Shown here: positions 15,294 through 22,797 of the stretch, one piece after another | Position numbering within the stretch: the stretch's first letter is position 1 | Layout of the letters: every line of letters starts with the position of its first letter | Origin: CAYZIC01 sp964478335 | Lineage (GTDB): Bacteria > Verrucomicrobiota > Kiritimatiellia > RFP12 > DVOR01 | Assembly: GCA_964478335.1 (NCBI GenBank) | Contig: CAYZIC010000018.1 | Location: 1-36,844, forward strand | Direction: 5' to 3' | DNA length: 36,844 nucleotides | Notes under the pieces: model-generated | Databases searched by the model: none | Seen by the model: only the letters and a program-made list of their open reading frames with translations | Told to the model about the DNA's origin: nothing | Made by a program: the position numbers and the translations under genes

Positions 15294-17921
15294 ATGGGCT
15301 TAATCAACCACATCCTCGCATTGACCGCCGCAGTCTTAGTCAGTACCGTGACTATCCGGGCCCATGCTAGCAGCGCACCACACGCACCGAATGATTTTAT
15401 CTGGCAAAGCTATGCTCCGATTGAGACCTTTGCCGTAGCAAGACCCTTTTCTGGCATGATCGGTGACCAGTTTGTTGTGATTGGGGGGAGCTCTTTTGAT
15501 CAATCCCCAGCCCTAGGTGGTAAAAAGCAGCTCCGCACCGAGAGCTATATCTACAATCAAAAGTCCCAAAACTGGCTTGCCTCCACCCCTTTGCCCACTG
15601 GCCTTGCAGAGGGTATGAGCGCATCCGTTAAGGACGGGCTCTTTTGCGTGGGGGGCGTTGCGAGCAAGGATGCCTTTATCGCGTCAATTGATGTGGCGGG
15701 CAAGCTGATCTATAAGCCCGTTGCCGATTTCCCCGCCAAGCAATCTATCTCCATGGCTGCGAGTGCCGTTTGGAAAGACTCAGTCTACATCATTGGAGGA
15801 CTTGTGGATGGACAGATGAGCAAAGCCGTTTGGCGCTATGATGTCGCCGACGATCGCTGGACGCAACTCGCTGATTTACCCGGTCCAGCACGCGCCCAGG
15901 CCGTCGCAGCTATGCAAAATGGCGACCAAAAGCAACCTGTTTTGATCGTCTTTGGTGGCACCGGCATCGGCGGTGATGGTAAGCAGATTGCCCTGACCGA
16001 TGGCTTTGGCCTCGTCGCTGCCAAGGGCGACTGGATCAAGCTCACCCCCGCCCCCGTCGCAACGATTGGTGCAGCCTTTTTGCCCGTTGGAGACCAGCAC
16101 ATCCTCTTGGTTGGCGGTTACAATGGAGAACAATGGAACCGTGCCAACCGCATGACCCCAGCCGAGCTCAAAGCTTTCATGCTCCAAGACGCCCCAGCCT
16201 TTAAGTGGAATCGCACCCTCTACACTTACCACACCGTTACTGGTGCCTGGGCTGCCTATGGCCAGTTGCCTGACGGTCAACCAGCCCGTTGCGGCGCAGC
16301 CGCTGCCATTATCGACCACCGCATCAGCGAGTTAAAGACCGAAAAGGTCCTCCTGCTCTATGGCGGAGAAGACAAACCCGGCCACCGTATTGCCCAATTT
16401 GATGGTGCTAGCTTGCGTAGCAATTGGTCGTTCTCCTGGCTTAGCTGGACCGTCATTGTTGTCTACTTCCTAATCATGGGCTTGATGGCCCTTTACTTCG
16501 CACTCAAAGAAAAGACCGCCGACACCTATTTCCGAGGTGGCAAATCGATCCCCTGGGTCGTTGCTGGTATGAGTATCTTTGCCACGATGCTCAGCTCAAT
16601 TACCTTTATCTCCATCCCCACGATGACCTTTATTGCCGACTGGCGTTACTTCCCCATGGTCGTGCTTATCTTGGCTCTCGTGCCAATCGTCGTCAAGTTT
16701 TACTTGCCCTTTTTCTGCCGACTCAAAATCACCAGTGCCTACGAATACCTCGAGGCTCGCTTTAACCTCGGCACACGTCTCTTTGGCGCACTCGTTTTTA
16801 ACATCTTCATGCTCTGCCGCGTGGCAGTTGTGACCCTCTTGCCCGCCATTGCGCTCAATGCCGTCACGGGCATTGACGTACGTATCTGTATCTTGCTCTG
16901 CGGTATCTCCACGACCCTATACTGCCTCGTTGGCGGCGTCGATGCCGTCATCTGGAGCGACTTCGTCCAAGGCATTATCTTGCTCTTTGGGGCAGTCGCA
17001 GTTTTGGGTCTCCTGCTCTGGACGACCGAGGGCGGACTTGAGGGATTTTACGCCATCGCCTCGGCTGATGGCAAGCTCCAGTTGCTTGATTTCCGTTGGC
17101 TTTTCCAAGAACCCACCTTCTGGGTGGTTGTCATCATGGGCTTGGTTTCCAACCTATCCTCTTACACTTCGGATCAATGTGTCGTTCAGCGATACATCAC
17201 CACGACCAACGAAAAGGCCGCCGCCAACTCCATTTGGTTCAATGGGCTTATGTCCGTTGGTGCGAGCATCATCTTTTACATGATTGGCACCGCACTCTAC
17301 ACCCACTACAAGACCAACCCCGCCCTTATGGACATCACCATGAGTAAGTCCGATTCGGTCTTTCCGCTTTATATGGCGATGGAGTTGCACCCTCTCATAG
17401 CAGGCCTCATCATTGCCGCTATCTTTGCTGCGACTGTCTCCACCCTTTCCACCAATATCAATAGCGCTGCGACCTCCATCACCACGGACTTTTTCTTGCG
17501 CTTCAAGCCATGCATGACCAGCGACGAACAAGTCCGCTGTGGGCGTCGTTGGGTGCTGATTGTTGGTGTGCTCGGCACAGGTGCAGCATTGATCCTCTCA
17601 GGCGTGCCCAATCGCAGTCTCTTTGATGTCTTCAATAACTTTATTGGGATGCTCACCTCTGGTCTCTCTGCACTCTTCCTCATGGGCGTTTTCATGCCCC
17701 GAGTCGGTGGTAAAGCCGCCCTTGTTGGTCTCATCTCCAACTACGCTGTCACTCTGGCACTTGGCTTCTTGCCCATGGCCGTGCGTCCCCATCCCTTTGT
17801 CTTTGGTGGCATTGGCCTAGTGGTTTGCGTCATTGTCGCATTGGCCATCAGTGCCATCCTGCCCAATCGCAAACCCACCCGCGGCCTCACCTATTTCGAA
17901 ATGCCAGACCGCATCGACTAA
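15294..17921 (+). CDS. Sialic-acid mutarotase (Kelch) fused to sodium:solute symporter
   Basis: An in-frame ATG exists at 15240, but AAGGAG at good spacing and a signal peptide both begin at ATG 15294, giving 875 residues. After the signal peptide (about 1-26, MGLINHILAL...HAS) comes a beta propeller with Kelch repeats (about 30-365), such as YIIGGLVDGQMSKAVWRYDV and ILLVGGYNGEQWNRAN. This resembles the NanM/YjhT mutarotase and its circularly permuted relatives, which speed anomer exchange of N-acetylneuraminate. From about residue 377 there are many membrane helices of the SSS/SLC5 family (FRGGKSIPWVVAGMSIFATM, MLSSITFISIPT). The propeller would sit outside the membrane and feed the Na+ symporter. 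The lyase and epimerase genes downstream support sialic acid as substrate. There is no nearby gene for an outer-membrane porin or a sialidase. Confidence 0.88.
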   Translation: MGLINHILALTAAVLVSTVTIRAHASSAPHAPNDFIWQSYAPIETFAVARPFSGMIGDQFVVIGGSSFDQSPALGGKKQLRTESYIYNQKSQNWLASTPLPTGLAEGMSASVKDGLFCVGGVASKDAFIASIDVAGKLIYKPVADFPAKQSISMAASAVWKDSVYIIGGLVDGQMSKAVWRYDVADDRWTQLADLPGPARAQAVAAMQNGDQKQPVLIVFGGTGIGGDGKQIALTDGFGLVAAKGDWIKLTPAPVATIGAAFLPVGDQHILLVGGYNGEQWNRANRMTPAELKAFMLQDAPAFKWNRTLYTYHTVTGAWAAYGQLPDGQPARCGAAAAIIDHRISELKTEKVLLLYGGEDKPGHRIAQFDGASLRSNWSFSWLSWTVIVVYFLIMGLMALYFALKEKTADTYFRGGKSIPWVVAGMSIFATMLSSITFISIPTMTFIADWRYFPMVVLILALVPIVVKFYLPFFCRLKITSAYEYLEARFNLGTRLFGALVFNIFMLCRVAVVTLLPAIALNAVTGIDVRICILLCGISTTLYCLVGGVDAVIWSDFVQGIILLFGAVAVLGLLLWTTEGGLEGFYAIASADGKLQLLDFRWLFQEPTFWVVVIMGLVSNLSSYTSDQCVVQRYITTTNEKAAANSIWFNGLMSVGASIIFYMIGTALYTHYKTNPALMDITMSKSDSVFPLYMAMELHPLIAGLIIAAIFAATVSTLSTNINSAATSITTDFFLRFKPCMTSDEQVRCGRRWVLIVGVLGTGAALILSGVPNRSLFDVFNNFIGMLTSGLSALFLMGVFMPRVGGKAALVGLISNYAVTLALGFLPMAVRPHPFVFGGIGLVVCVIVALAISAILPNRKPTRGLTYFEMPDRID

Positions 17922-17931
17922 ACCATTTCAC

Positions 17932-18001
17932 ATTCACTATCCACGATTCACAATTTACAATCCTCTACCCACTGATCACTGTTCACAGATTACTGTACAC
18001 T
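17932..18001. repeat. Degenerate heptamer array, ten units of about ATTCACT
   Basis: The spacer between the transporter and lyase genes divides into ten 7-mers: ATTCACT, ATCCACG, ATTCACA, ATTTACA, ATCCTCT, ACCCACT, GATCACT, GTTCACA, GATTACT, GTACACT. It is directly followed by the hairpin TGAGGC-TTC-GCCTCA (18002-18016), just ahead of the lyase start. It looks like an aged member of the period-7 repeat family. Confidence 0.75.
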
Positions 18002-18033
18002 TGAGGCTTCGCCTCATGAAAGGTTTCCCACAC

Positions 18034-18924
18034 ATGAAAAAACTCCAAGGACTCATCGCTGCCCCCCACACACCCTTTAGTGCTGATGGCGCAGTCAACC
18101 TCACCCAGATCCCCGGCCAAATCGACACCCTCGTTAAGCAAGGCGTCGTCGGTGCCTACATTTGCGGCACCACTGGCGAAGGCATCTGTTGCTCCGTCGC
18201 CGAACGCAAATCGGTCATGAAAGCCTGGGCCGACTACGGCAAAGGCAAGCTTTTCATCATCTGCCACGTAGGAGCCCTCGCCATCAGCGATGCCCGTGAG
18301 CTCGCCGCCTACGCCCAAGAAATCGGCCTCGATGCCACCTCCATCGTCCCCCCTAACTTTTTCAAGCCCGGCTCCATTGCTGGCCTCATTGACTACATCA
18401 ATAGCGTCATCAGCGCCGCCCCCGCATTGCCTTTTTACTACTACCATACCAGTATGTCTGGCGTGACCTTTGACATGGAGCAATTCCTCTACGAGGCCGA
18501 CGGCAAAATTCCCCAACTCGCCGGGATTAAATTCAACTACCCCGACCTCTATATGTTTCAACGCTGCCAACGCGCCCTCGACGGCAAGTACGACATTACT
18601 TGGGGCATTGACGAATGGTTCGCAGGTGCCCTTGCCTGCGGTGCTCAATCTGCCATCGGCTCCACCTACAACTACTGCGCCCCTCTCTACTACACGATCT
18701 GGGACGACTATAAAGCCGGCAACCACGATGCCGTCGCCAAAGGCATGGCCAAGGTCTGCAAGATCGTTGACATCCTCGTGCAATACGGCGGCGTAGCTGG
18801 TGGTAAAGCCATGATGGCTGTCCACGGCCTCGATATGGGTATCGTGCGTCCGCCACTCAATACGTTGAGCGACACCGCCAAGGCCGACTGTTGCACCCGC
18901 CTCACCCAAATCCTCAAGGACTAA
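18034..18924 (+). CDS. nanA: N-acetylneuraminate lyase (DHDPS/NAL superfamily)
   Basis: This cytoplasmic enzyme splits N-acetylneuraminate into N-acetylmannosamine and pyruvate through a Schiff base. The frame is open further upstream, but the family starts at MKKLQGLIAAPHTPF, so ATG 18034 is chosen; AAAGG lies 11 bases before it. The protein has 296 residues. GTTGEG (45-50) binds the pyruvate carboxylate, Tyr137 in YYYH is the catalytic tyrosine, and Lys166 in AGIKFNYPDLY is the Schiff-base lysine. ITWGIDEWF and GSTYNY follow. The YYYH and GIKF forms resemble animal lyases and the Bacteroides-type enzyme more than E. coli NanA. It is between the mutarotase/transporter and the epimerase genes, which supports NAL over other DHDPS-family activities. 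Confidence 0.92.
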   Translation: MKKLQGLIAAPHTPFSADGAVNLTQIPGQIDTLVKQGVVGAYICGTTGEGICCSVAERKSVMKAWADYGKGKLFIICHVGALAISDARELAAYAQEIGLDATSIVPPNFFKPGSIAGLIDYINSVISAAPALPFYYYHTSMSGVTFDMEQFLYEADGKIPQLAGIKFNYPDLYMFQRCQRALDGKYDITWGIDEWFAGALACGAQSAIGSTYNYCAPLYYTIWDDYKAGNHDAVAKGMAKVCKIVDILVQYGGVAGGKAMMAVHGLDMGIVRPPLNTLSDTAKADCCTRLTQILKD

Positions 18925-18928
18925 CCCC

Positions 18929-20098
18929 ATGCCCCTAACCAAACAGCGCCTCGAGCAGCTCCGTGATACCTATCGCGACGGCCTGCTCCTAGACGAAGTC
19001 CCCTTTTGGACGAAGCACGGTTTTGATCTCCAGTTTGGTGGCATCATGACAGGCCTCGACCGTACTGGCACCCTTATCGACACCGATAAGGGCATCTGGC
19101 AACAAGGCCGCTTCGCCTGGACTCTCGGCTTCCTCTACAACCACGTCGAGCAACGCCCCGAATGGCTTGAAATGACCCGCCGTACACTTGAATTCCTCAA
19201 GCAATACGGCTACGACCAAGATGGTCGCATGTACTTCCACGTCACCCAAGACGGCCAGCCCATTCGCAAGCGCCGTTACGCCTATAGTGAATCATTCATG
19301 TGTATCGCCTGCGGCGAATACGCTCGTGCCACTGGTGACGAAGCCTACGCCCAATTGGCTCGGGATACCTACCAGATTTACTGCGATCACGTCGACTCTC
19401 CCGCCAAATTCACCGATACTCGTCCCAGCCGTGGCCTCGGCCATCCCATGATCAATATCGCAACCTGCCAGCGCCTCCGCGAAAGCATCAACCTGCCCAA
19501 CGCCGACGCCCTCATTGATCAAGCCATCGCCGATATCGCCACCTACCACGTCAAGGACGACATCCGCGCCGTCATGGAAACTACCGCTCCTGATGGATCA
19601 ATTATCGACCACATCGATGCCCGCACCAATAACCCCGGACATGCCATCGAGGGCGCCTGGTTTATTATGAATGAAGGCCGCATCCGCAACCGTCAAGACT
19701 ACATCGACCTCGGCCTGCGCATGCTCGATTACTCCTGGGAGCGCGGCTACGACCAAACCTACGGCGGCATTCTCTACTACAGGGATATCTTCAATCATCC
19801 CATCAGCGAATACTGGCAAGATATGAAGTTTTGGTGGCCTCAAAATGAAGCCATCATCGCCACCCTCATGGCCTACAGCCTCACCAAAGATGAGAAATAC
19901 GCCCAGTGGCACACCCAAATCCACGACTGGACCTACAGCCACTTCCCTGATTCAGAGCACGGCTCCTGGTATGGCTACCTCTCTCGCGACGGACGCGTCT
20001 GCAGCGAGATCAAAGGCAACCTTTACAAAGGCCTCTTTCACATTCCCCGCCAACAATACGAATGCTGGCAGCTCTGTGAAAGCCTCCTCAAAGGCTAG
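18929..20098 (+). CDS. N-acylglucosamine 2-epimerase (AGE / renin-binding-protein family)
   Basis: AGE-family enzymes are (alpha/alpha)6 barrels that interconvert N-acetylmannosamine and N-acetylglucosamine. The 389 residues fit the family length. Typical stretches are FGGIMTGLDRTG near the start, RFAWTLGFLYNH, AYSESFMCIACGEYARATGD, HPMINIA, NPGHAIEGAWFIM with an active-site histidine, KFWWPQNEAIIATLMAY, and EHGSWYGYLSRDG near the end. The gene begins four bases after the lyase stop. Its position makes ManNAc the likely substrate, as in Bacteroides-type sialic acid use, where AGE replaces the NanK/NanE pair. The product GlcNAc would still need a kinase and the Nag enzymes, none of which are here. 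A strong terminator follows. Confidence 0.9.
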   Translation: MPLTKQRLEQLRDTYRDGLLLDEVPFWTKHGFDLQFGGIMTGLDRTGTLIDTDKGIWQQGRFAWTLGFLYNHVEQRPEWLEMTRRTLEFLKQYGYDQDGRMYFHVTQDGQPIRKRRYAYSESFMCIACGEYARATGDEAYAQLARDTYQIYCDHVDSPAKFTDTRPSRGLGHPMINIATCQRLRESINLPNADALIDQAIADIATYHVKDDIRAVMETTAPDGSIIDHIDARTNNPGHAIEGAWFIMNEGRIRNRQDYIDLGLRMLDYSWERGYDQTYGGILYYRDIFNHPISEYWQDMKFWWPQNEAIIATLMAYSLTKDEKYAQWHTQIHDWTYSHFPDSEHGSWYGYLSRDGRVCSEIKGNLYKGLFHIPRQQYECWQLCESLLKG

Positions 20099-20107
20099 CC
20101 CATCTCA

Positions 20108-20157
20108 CCACTCTACTCAAAAGCCCCGCTTCGCAGCGGGGCTTTTGAGTAGAGTGG
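20108..20157 (+). terminator. Terminator of the sialic-acid operon
   Basis: A perfect 23-bp inverted repeat (20108-20130 and 20135-20157) has the tetraloop TCGC. The GC core AGCCCCGCT/AGCGGGGCT is flanked by A4/T4 and then by ACTCTACTC/GAGTAGAGT, so pairing continues past the T tract on both sides. Confidence 0.9.
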
Positions 20158-20336
20158 CACTCGGATACGCCTCGTAAAACAACGAGGGGGAGACTGTTTT
20201 GAGACTGTAGACAGGGCATCCCTCTTGTCGGAGAAAAAGTGTCTCCATTGTAGCCTCGCCAAAAGATCCCGCACGACTCGACAACGCCACAATAGCGATG
20301 CAGTCGTCATTTTACCCATAAAATAGCACAAGAGCC
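20158..20336. other. Non-coding stretch between converging transcripts
   Basis: No gene is seen between the terminator of the nan operon and the terminator of the lipoprotein gene. A short hairpin, CTCGT-AAAACA-ACGAG, lies near 20172, and GAGACTGT occurs twice within 20 bases near 20195. Nothing else stands out. Confidence 0.4.
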
Positions 20337-20385
20337 TAAAAAAAGATCTCCTTTGGCAATTGTAGCCAAGGGAGATCTTTTTTTA
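20337..20385 (-). terminator. Terminator of the YcfL-like lipoprotein gene
   Basis: A 21-bp stem (20337-20357 and 20365-20385) has one G-T type mismatch and a 7-nt loop. It contains GATCTCC...GGGAGATC and ends in seven A or T on each side. On the minus strand it lies 14 bases past the stop codon. Confidence 0.88.
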
Positions 20386-20398
20386 TGGCGAACGGCCT

Positions 20399-21049
20399 CT
20401 ATTTCGCAGGTTTTACTTCGACGGGAGCAGATTCTGCTTTGATCGTTTCGATTTTGATTTCAGGCTCTGCGGGCGTTGCGGCGGGTGCAGGTTTGGCAGG
20501 CTCTGCAGTGGCAGGCTCTGCGGTAACGGGAGCTGACTGTTTGGGCTTTACCACAAAGGTATTCTTCTTTGCGTGCTTGCGATCAATGAACTTGATGTCG
20601 GTCTTTTTCTTGAGCGGCTCAGCTTGCTTGTTGTTTTCGCGGTTAAATGTATCAACGTCAAAGTCTGCATCAGGGGAGATCTTAAAGAGGAAGTCGCGCG
20701 TTTGAGCATCAGGGGAGACCGCATCAAGGGTGTAGGTCTCATTGGGGAAGATGTTAAAGATCACCCAGCTATTAGCTTGGTGCTCGCTGCCATCTTTGTT
20801 GAGCCAAGCAAATTGAGTTTTGATACGACGAAACTGGTTGGAGTTGTTTTGGATGGTTGCCTGAGCCTGCACGCTGTTTGCGTCTTGATAAGTGATCGCA
20901 ACCATTTTGGTGGTGATAAATGAGTCCAACGCCGGATCAGCACGGAGGCGAGTGACGGCTTCTTGGCGGATGTTGTTGGCGCAACCAGTCAAAGCGAGGA
21001 GAGCCAATGCAAGTGAAAAACAGGCACTTTTAGCGAACGTTTTGGTCAT
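20399..21049 (-). CDS. YcfL-like (DUF1425) lipoprotein with a Pro/Ala/Glu-rich tail
   Basis: The frame is open further upstream, but AAGGA and a lipoprotein signal start at ATG 21049 (MTKTFAKSACFSLALALLAL). The lipobox LTGC gives acylated Cys24. This leaves 216 residues. The domain after it, with AITYQDANSVQAQATIQNNSNQ, LKTQFAWLNKDG-like and IFPNETYTLDAVSPDAQTRDFLF-like stretches, resembles YcfL/DUF1425, a beta-sandwich lipoprotein of unknown function. From about residue 160 the chain becomes low-complexity, rich in Pro, Ala, Glu and Lys, probably a flexible linker. In enterobacteria ycfL is near lpoB, an activator of peptidoglycan synthesis, but no such gene is present here. It has its own promoter and terminator. 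Confidence 0.75.
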   Translation of the reverse strand: MTKTFAKSACFSLALALLALTGCANNIRQEAVTRLRADPALDSFITTKMVAITYQDANSVQAQATIQNNSNQFRRIKTQFAWLNKDGSEHQANSWVIFNIFPNETYTLDAVSPDAQTRDFLFKISPDADFDVDTFNRENNKQAEPLKKKTDIKFIDRKHAKKNTFVVKPKQSAPVTAEPATAEPAKPAPAATPAEPEIKIETIKAESAPVEVKPAK

Positions 21050-21116
21050 GATAGTAATCCTTATCAAATAGATGATTGAATCGAAAGAGTGAGCATTTGC
21101 AATAAATATGTCACTA

Positions 21117-21145
21117 AGAATAGCATAGGTTTGGGCGTTTGGCAA
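21117..21145 (-). promoter_or_regulatory. Promoter of the YcfL-like gene, TTGCCA-17-TATTCT
   Basis: On the minus strand TTGCCA (21140-21145) and TATTCT (21117-21122) are 17 bases apart, and TGC directly precedes the -10 (extended -10). The leader would be about 60 bases. Confidence 0.6.
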
Positions 21146-21220
21146 GTGCAAAAGCAGATAATGCACAGTAAAAATAGAGGAAAATGGGATCTTTACTTAG
21201 GCAATAGAATGGATCCAGGG

Positions 21221-21460
21221 TTAATAGTTGAATAAGTCCGCCAGAGATGCGGGGCTTTTTGCTGCGATCGTGTAGGCCGTGAGGACAAGATTGCGCGAGT
21301 GCGGGGTCAACCAGCGGCCCTTTTCTGCGCGGGCGATGAGCTTGTGGGTGATTGGGGTGGGGCTCGCCTCGACGAGGTCTGTGTGGGTGAGGCCTTTTGC
21401 GGTGAGGAGGGCGGCGAGGGGTTGGGGGCCGAGCTTGCGATTTTCTGGAGGTGTAGGCAT
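21221..21460 (-). CDS. Small helix-turn-helix protein (XRE-like)
   Basis: The frame runs further upstream over nadK, but that part is a Ser/Pro-rich shadow. The start that fits is ATG 21460, four bases after the nadK stop, giving 79 residues. PLAALLTAKGLTHTDLVEAS followed by ITHKLIARAEKGRWLTPHSRNLVL reads like a Cro/CI-type helix-turn-helix, with a basic recognition helix and a following helix. There is no other domain. It could regulate its own operon or be a small accessory DNA-binding protein. No ribosome site is clear, so translation is probably coupled to nadK. It is the last gene of the folD-nadK run, and no terminator follows within view. Confidence 0.65.
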   Translation of the reverse strand: MPTPPENRKLGPQPLAALLTAKGLTHTDLVEASPTPITHKLIARAEKGRWLTPHSRNLVLTAYTIAAKSPASLADLFNY

Positions 21461-21464
21461 GGTA

Positions 21465-22319
21465 TTATCGATTAAAGGATTTACCCCAGCCGAGCTTCTT
21501 GGAGAGCAGGGTAAAGGGATCATCGCCGTCGAGGACGATGAGGGGGACGCTGTGGGATGAATGGGAGATGTGGACTTCGTCACCAGGATAGAGGATAAAG
21601 CTTTGCTGACCATCGGAGGAGACGGTGCAGCATTCGTCTTCGGCGTTGAGCGCAATGGTGATGGGGGTGTCATTGGGCACGACAATGGGGCGCGCGGTGA
21701 GTGCGTGAGCGGCAATGGTCGTGATGACGGTGGCATGACTACCTGAGATCAAGATTGGGCCTCCGACAGCCAGCGAATAGGCCGTACTGCCAGTAGGGGT
21801 AGAGACGACAATCCCGTCACAGGAATAGGTTGTGATGGGCTGTCCATTGAGTGAGAGGGTGAGGTCGACTGCGTGGGGCGTATTGGTGCGTGAGATCACG
21901 ACATCATTGAGCGCATCGGTGAGCACGACCTGGTCGTTGTCGCAACCTGCACGAATGATCCTCGCCGACAGGGTCGAGCGGGGATGAATGTGGTAGTGGT
22001 CGCTCGCCAATGCCGTCAGCGCACGCTCAAAGTCCGCTTCGTTGACCGCAGTCAAGTAGCCCAGGGTGCCGATGTTAAAGCCGATAATGGGGAGGTCATC
22101 TTTGTCTAGGCGGTGTGCCACCGAGAGCAGAGAGCCATCCCCACCTAATGAGATCACGGCTTGTGGATTGTGCCATGGTTGGATCGACTGATCGAGGGCG
22201 CAAACCTCTGGGGCGGCCATCAAGGTGATACCGATTTGGGTTGCGAGGTGAGCCAAGCGCACGACGGTTTCTTGGGCGTGGGGCTTGGTGAAGTTGACGA
22301 TGAGGCCGAGTCTATCCAT
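21465..22319 (-). CDS. nadK: NAD kinase
   Basis: NAD kinase makes NADP from NAD using ATP or polyphosphate. The family start is MDRLGLIVNFTKP, so ATG 22319 is preferred, giving 284 residues. A GTG at 22343, overlapping the yhcH-like stop, is the alternative. Motifs are SLGGDGSLL with the GGDG loop at residues 59-62, FNIGTLGYL, and DGIVVSTPTGSTAYSLAVGGPIL. The active-site aspartate is in GGDG. Neither start has a good ribosome site, and coupling to the upstream gene is likely. It is in one transcription unit with folD and rsmB, a plain housekeeping setting. Confidence 0.95.
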   Translation of the reverse strand: MDRLGLIVNFTKPHAQETVVRLAHLATQIGITLMAAPEVCALDQSIQPWHNPQAVISLGGDGSLLSVAHRLDKDDLPIIGFNIGTLGYLTAVNEADFERALTALASDHYHIHPRSTLSARIIRAGCDNDQVVLTDALNDVVISRTNTPHAVDLTLSLNGQPITTYSCDGIVVSTPTGSTAYSLAVGGPILISGSHATVITTIAAHALTARPIVVPNDTPITIALNAEDECCTVSSDGQQSFILYPGDEVHISHSSHSVPLIVLDGDDPFTLLSKKLGWGKSFNR

Positions 22320-22336
22320 GCTGGTGCGCTCGCTGG

Positions 22337-22786
22337 TTAGCACTTAATCTTGATGATGACCTTGCGCACGTCGCCAGGAATCGTTTCTTGACCCGGTGCG
22401 TGGGCATCTTGTGGATAGAGGATAAAGAAGTGACCAGATTCAAAGGGGATGGGTGTGCCGATACCCTCAAAGAAGAGGATGTCATTTGCTTCGCTATAGG
22501 GCTCTGTCACGACGAGGCTATCTTTGAGAGAGGTGTAGCCGATGGCTTCATTGCCCTTAAAGAGGAATTGGATGTCGATGTACTTGCGATGCGCCTCGAG
22601 TCTGCAATCTGCAGGTTTGCGCGTGGTGTAGTCTTGGATATTGGCAAAGACATCATCGCCATCGATCACGACCTTACCCGCAGGCAAGGTGGCTGTGGCG
22701 GGGTCTTTGAGGAAGTCAAAGGCTTTTTTAAACTTGGGGTGTAGGACGCAGTAGGCGTCAGCATTGTCAATGTGATCAATGATCAT
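22337..22786 (-). CDS. YhcH/YjgK/YiaL family protein (NanQ-type sugar anomerase relative)
   Basis: The 149 residues are a small cupin-type beta barrel of the YhcH/DUF386 family. Family stretches are VFANIQDYTTRKPADCRLEAHRKYIDIQF and FEGIGTPIPFESGHFFILYPQDAHAPG, with histidines and acidic residues that bind a metal (EAHRKYID, PQDAHAPG), and a C-terminal KVIIKI strand. In E. coli YhcH (NanQ) speeds anomer conversion of N-acetylneuraminate and belongs to the nan operon. Here it is in the folD-nadK run, about 2.2 kb from the end of the nan operon and on the other strand. AAGGA lies upstream of the ATG. Sialic acid is a reasonable but unproven substrate; other family members act near different sugar pathways. 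Confidence 0.85.
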   Translation of the reverse strand: MIIDHIDNADAYCVLHPKFKKAFDFLKDPATATLPAGKVVIDGDDVFANIQDYTTRKPADCRLEAHRKYIDIQFLFKGNEAIGYTSLKDSLVVTEPYSEANDILFFEGIGTPIPFESGHFFILYPQDAHAPGQETIPGDVRKVIIKIKC

Positions 22787-22797
22787 GAGTGGAGTCC

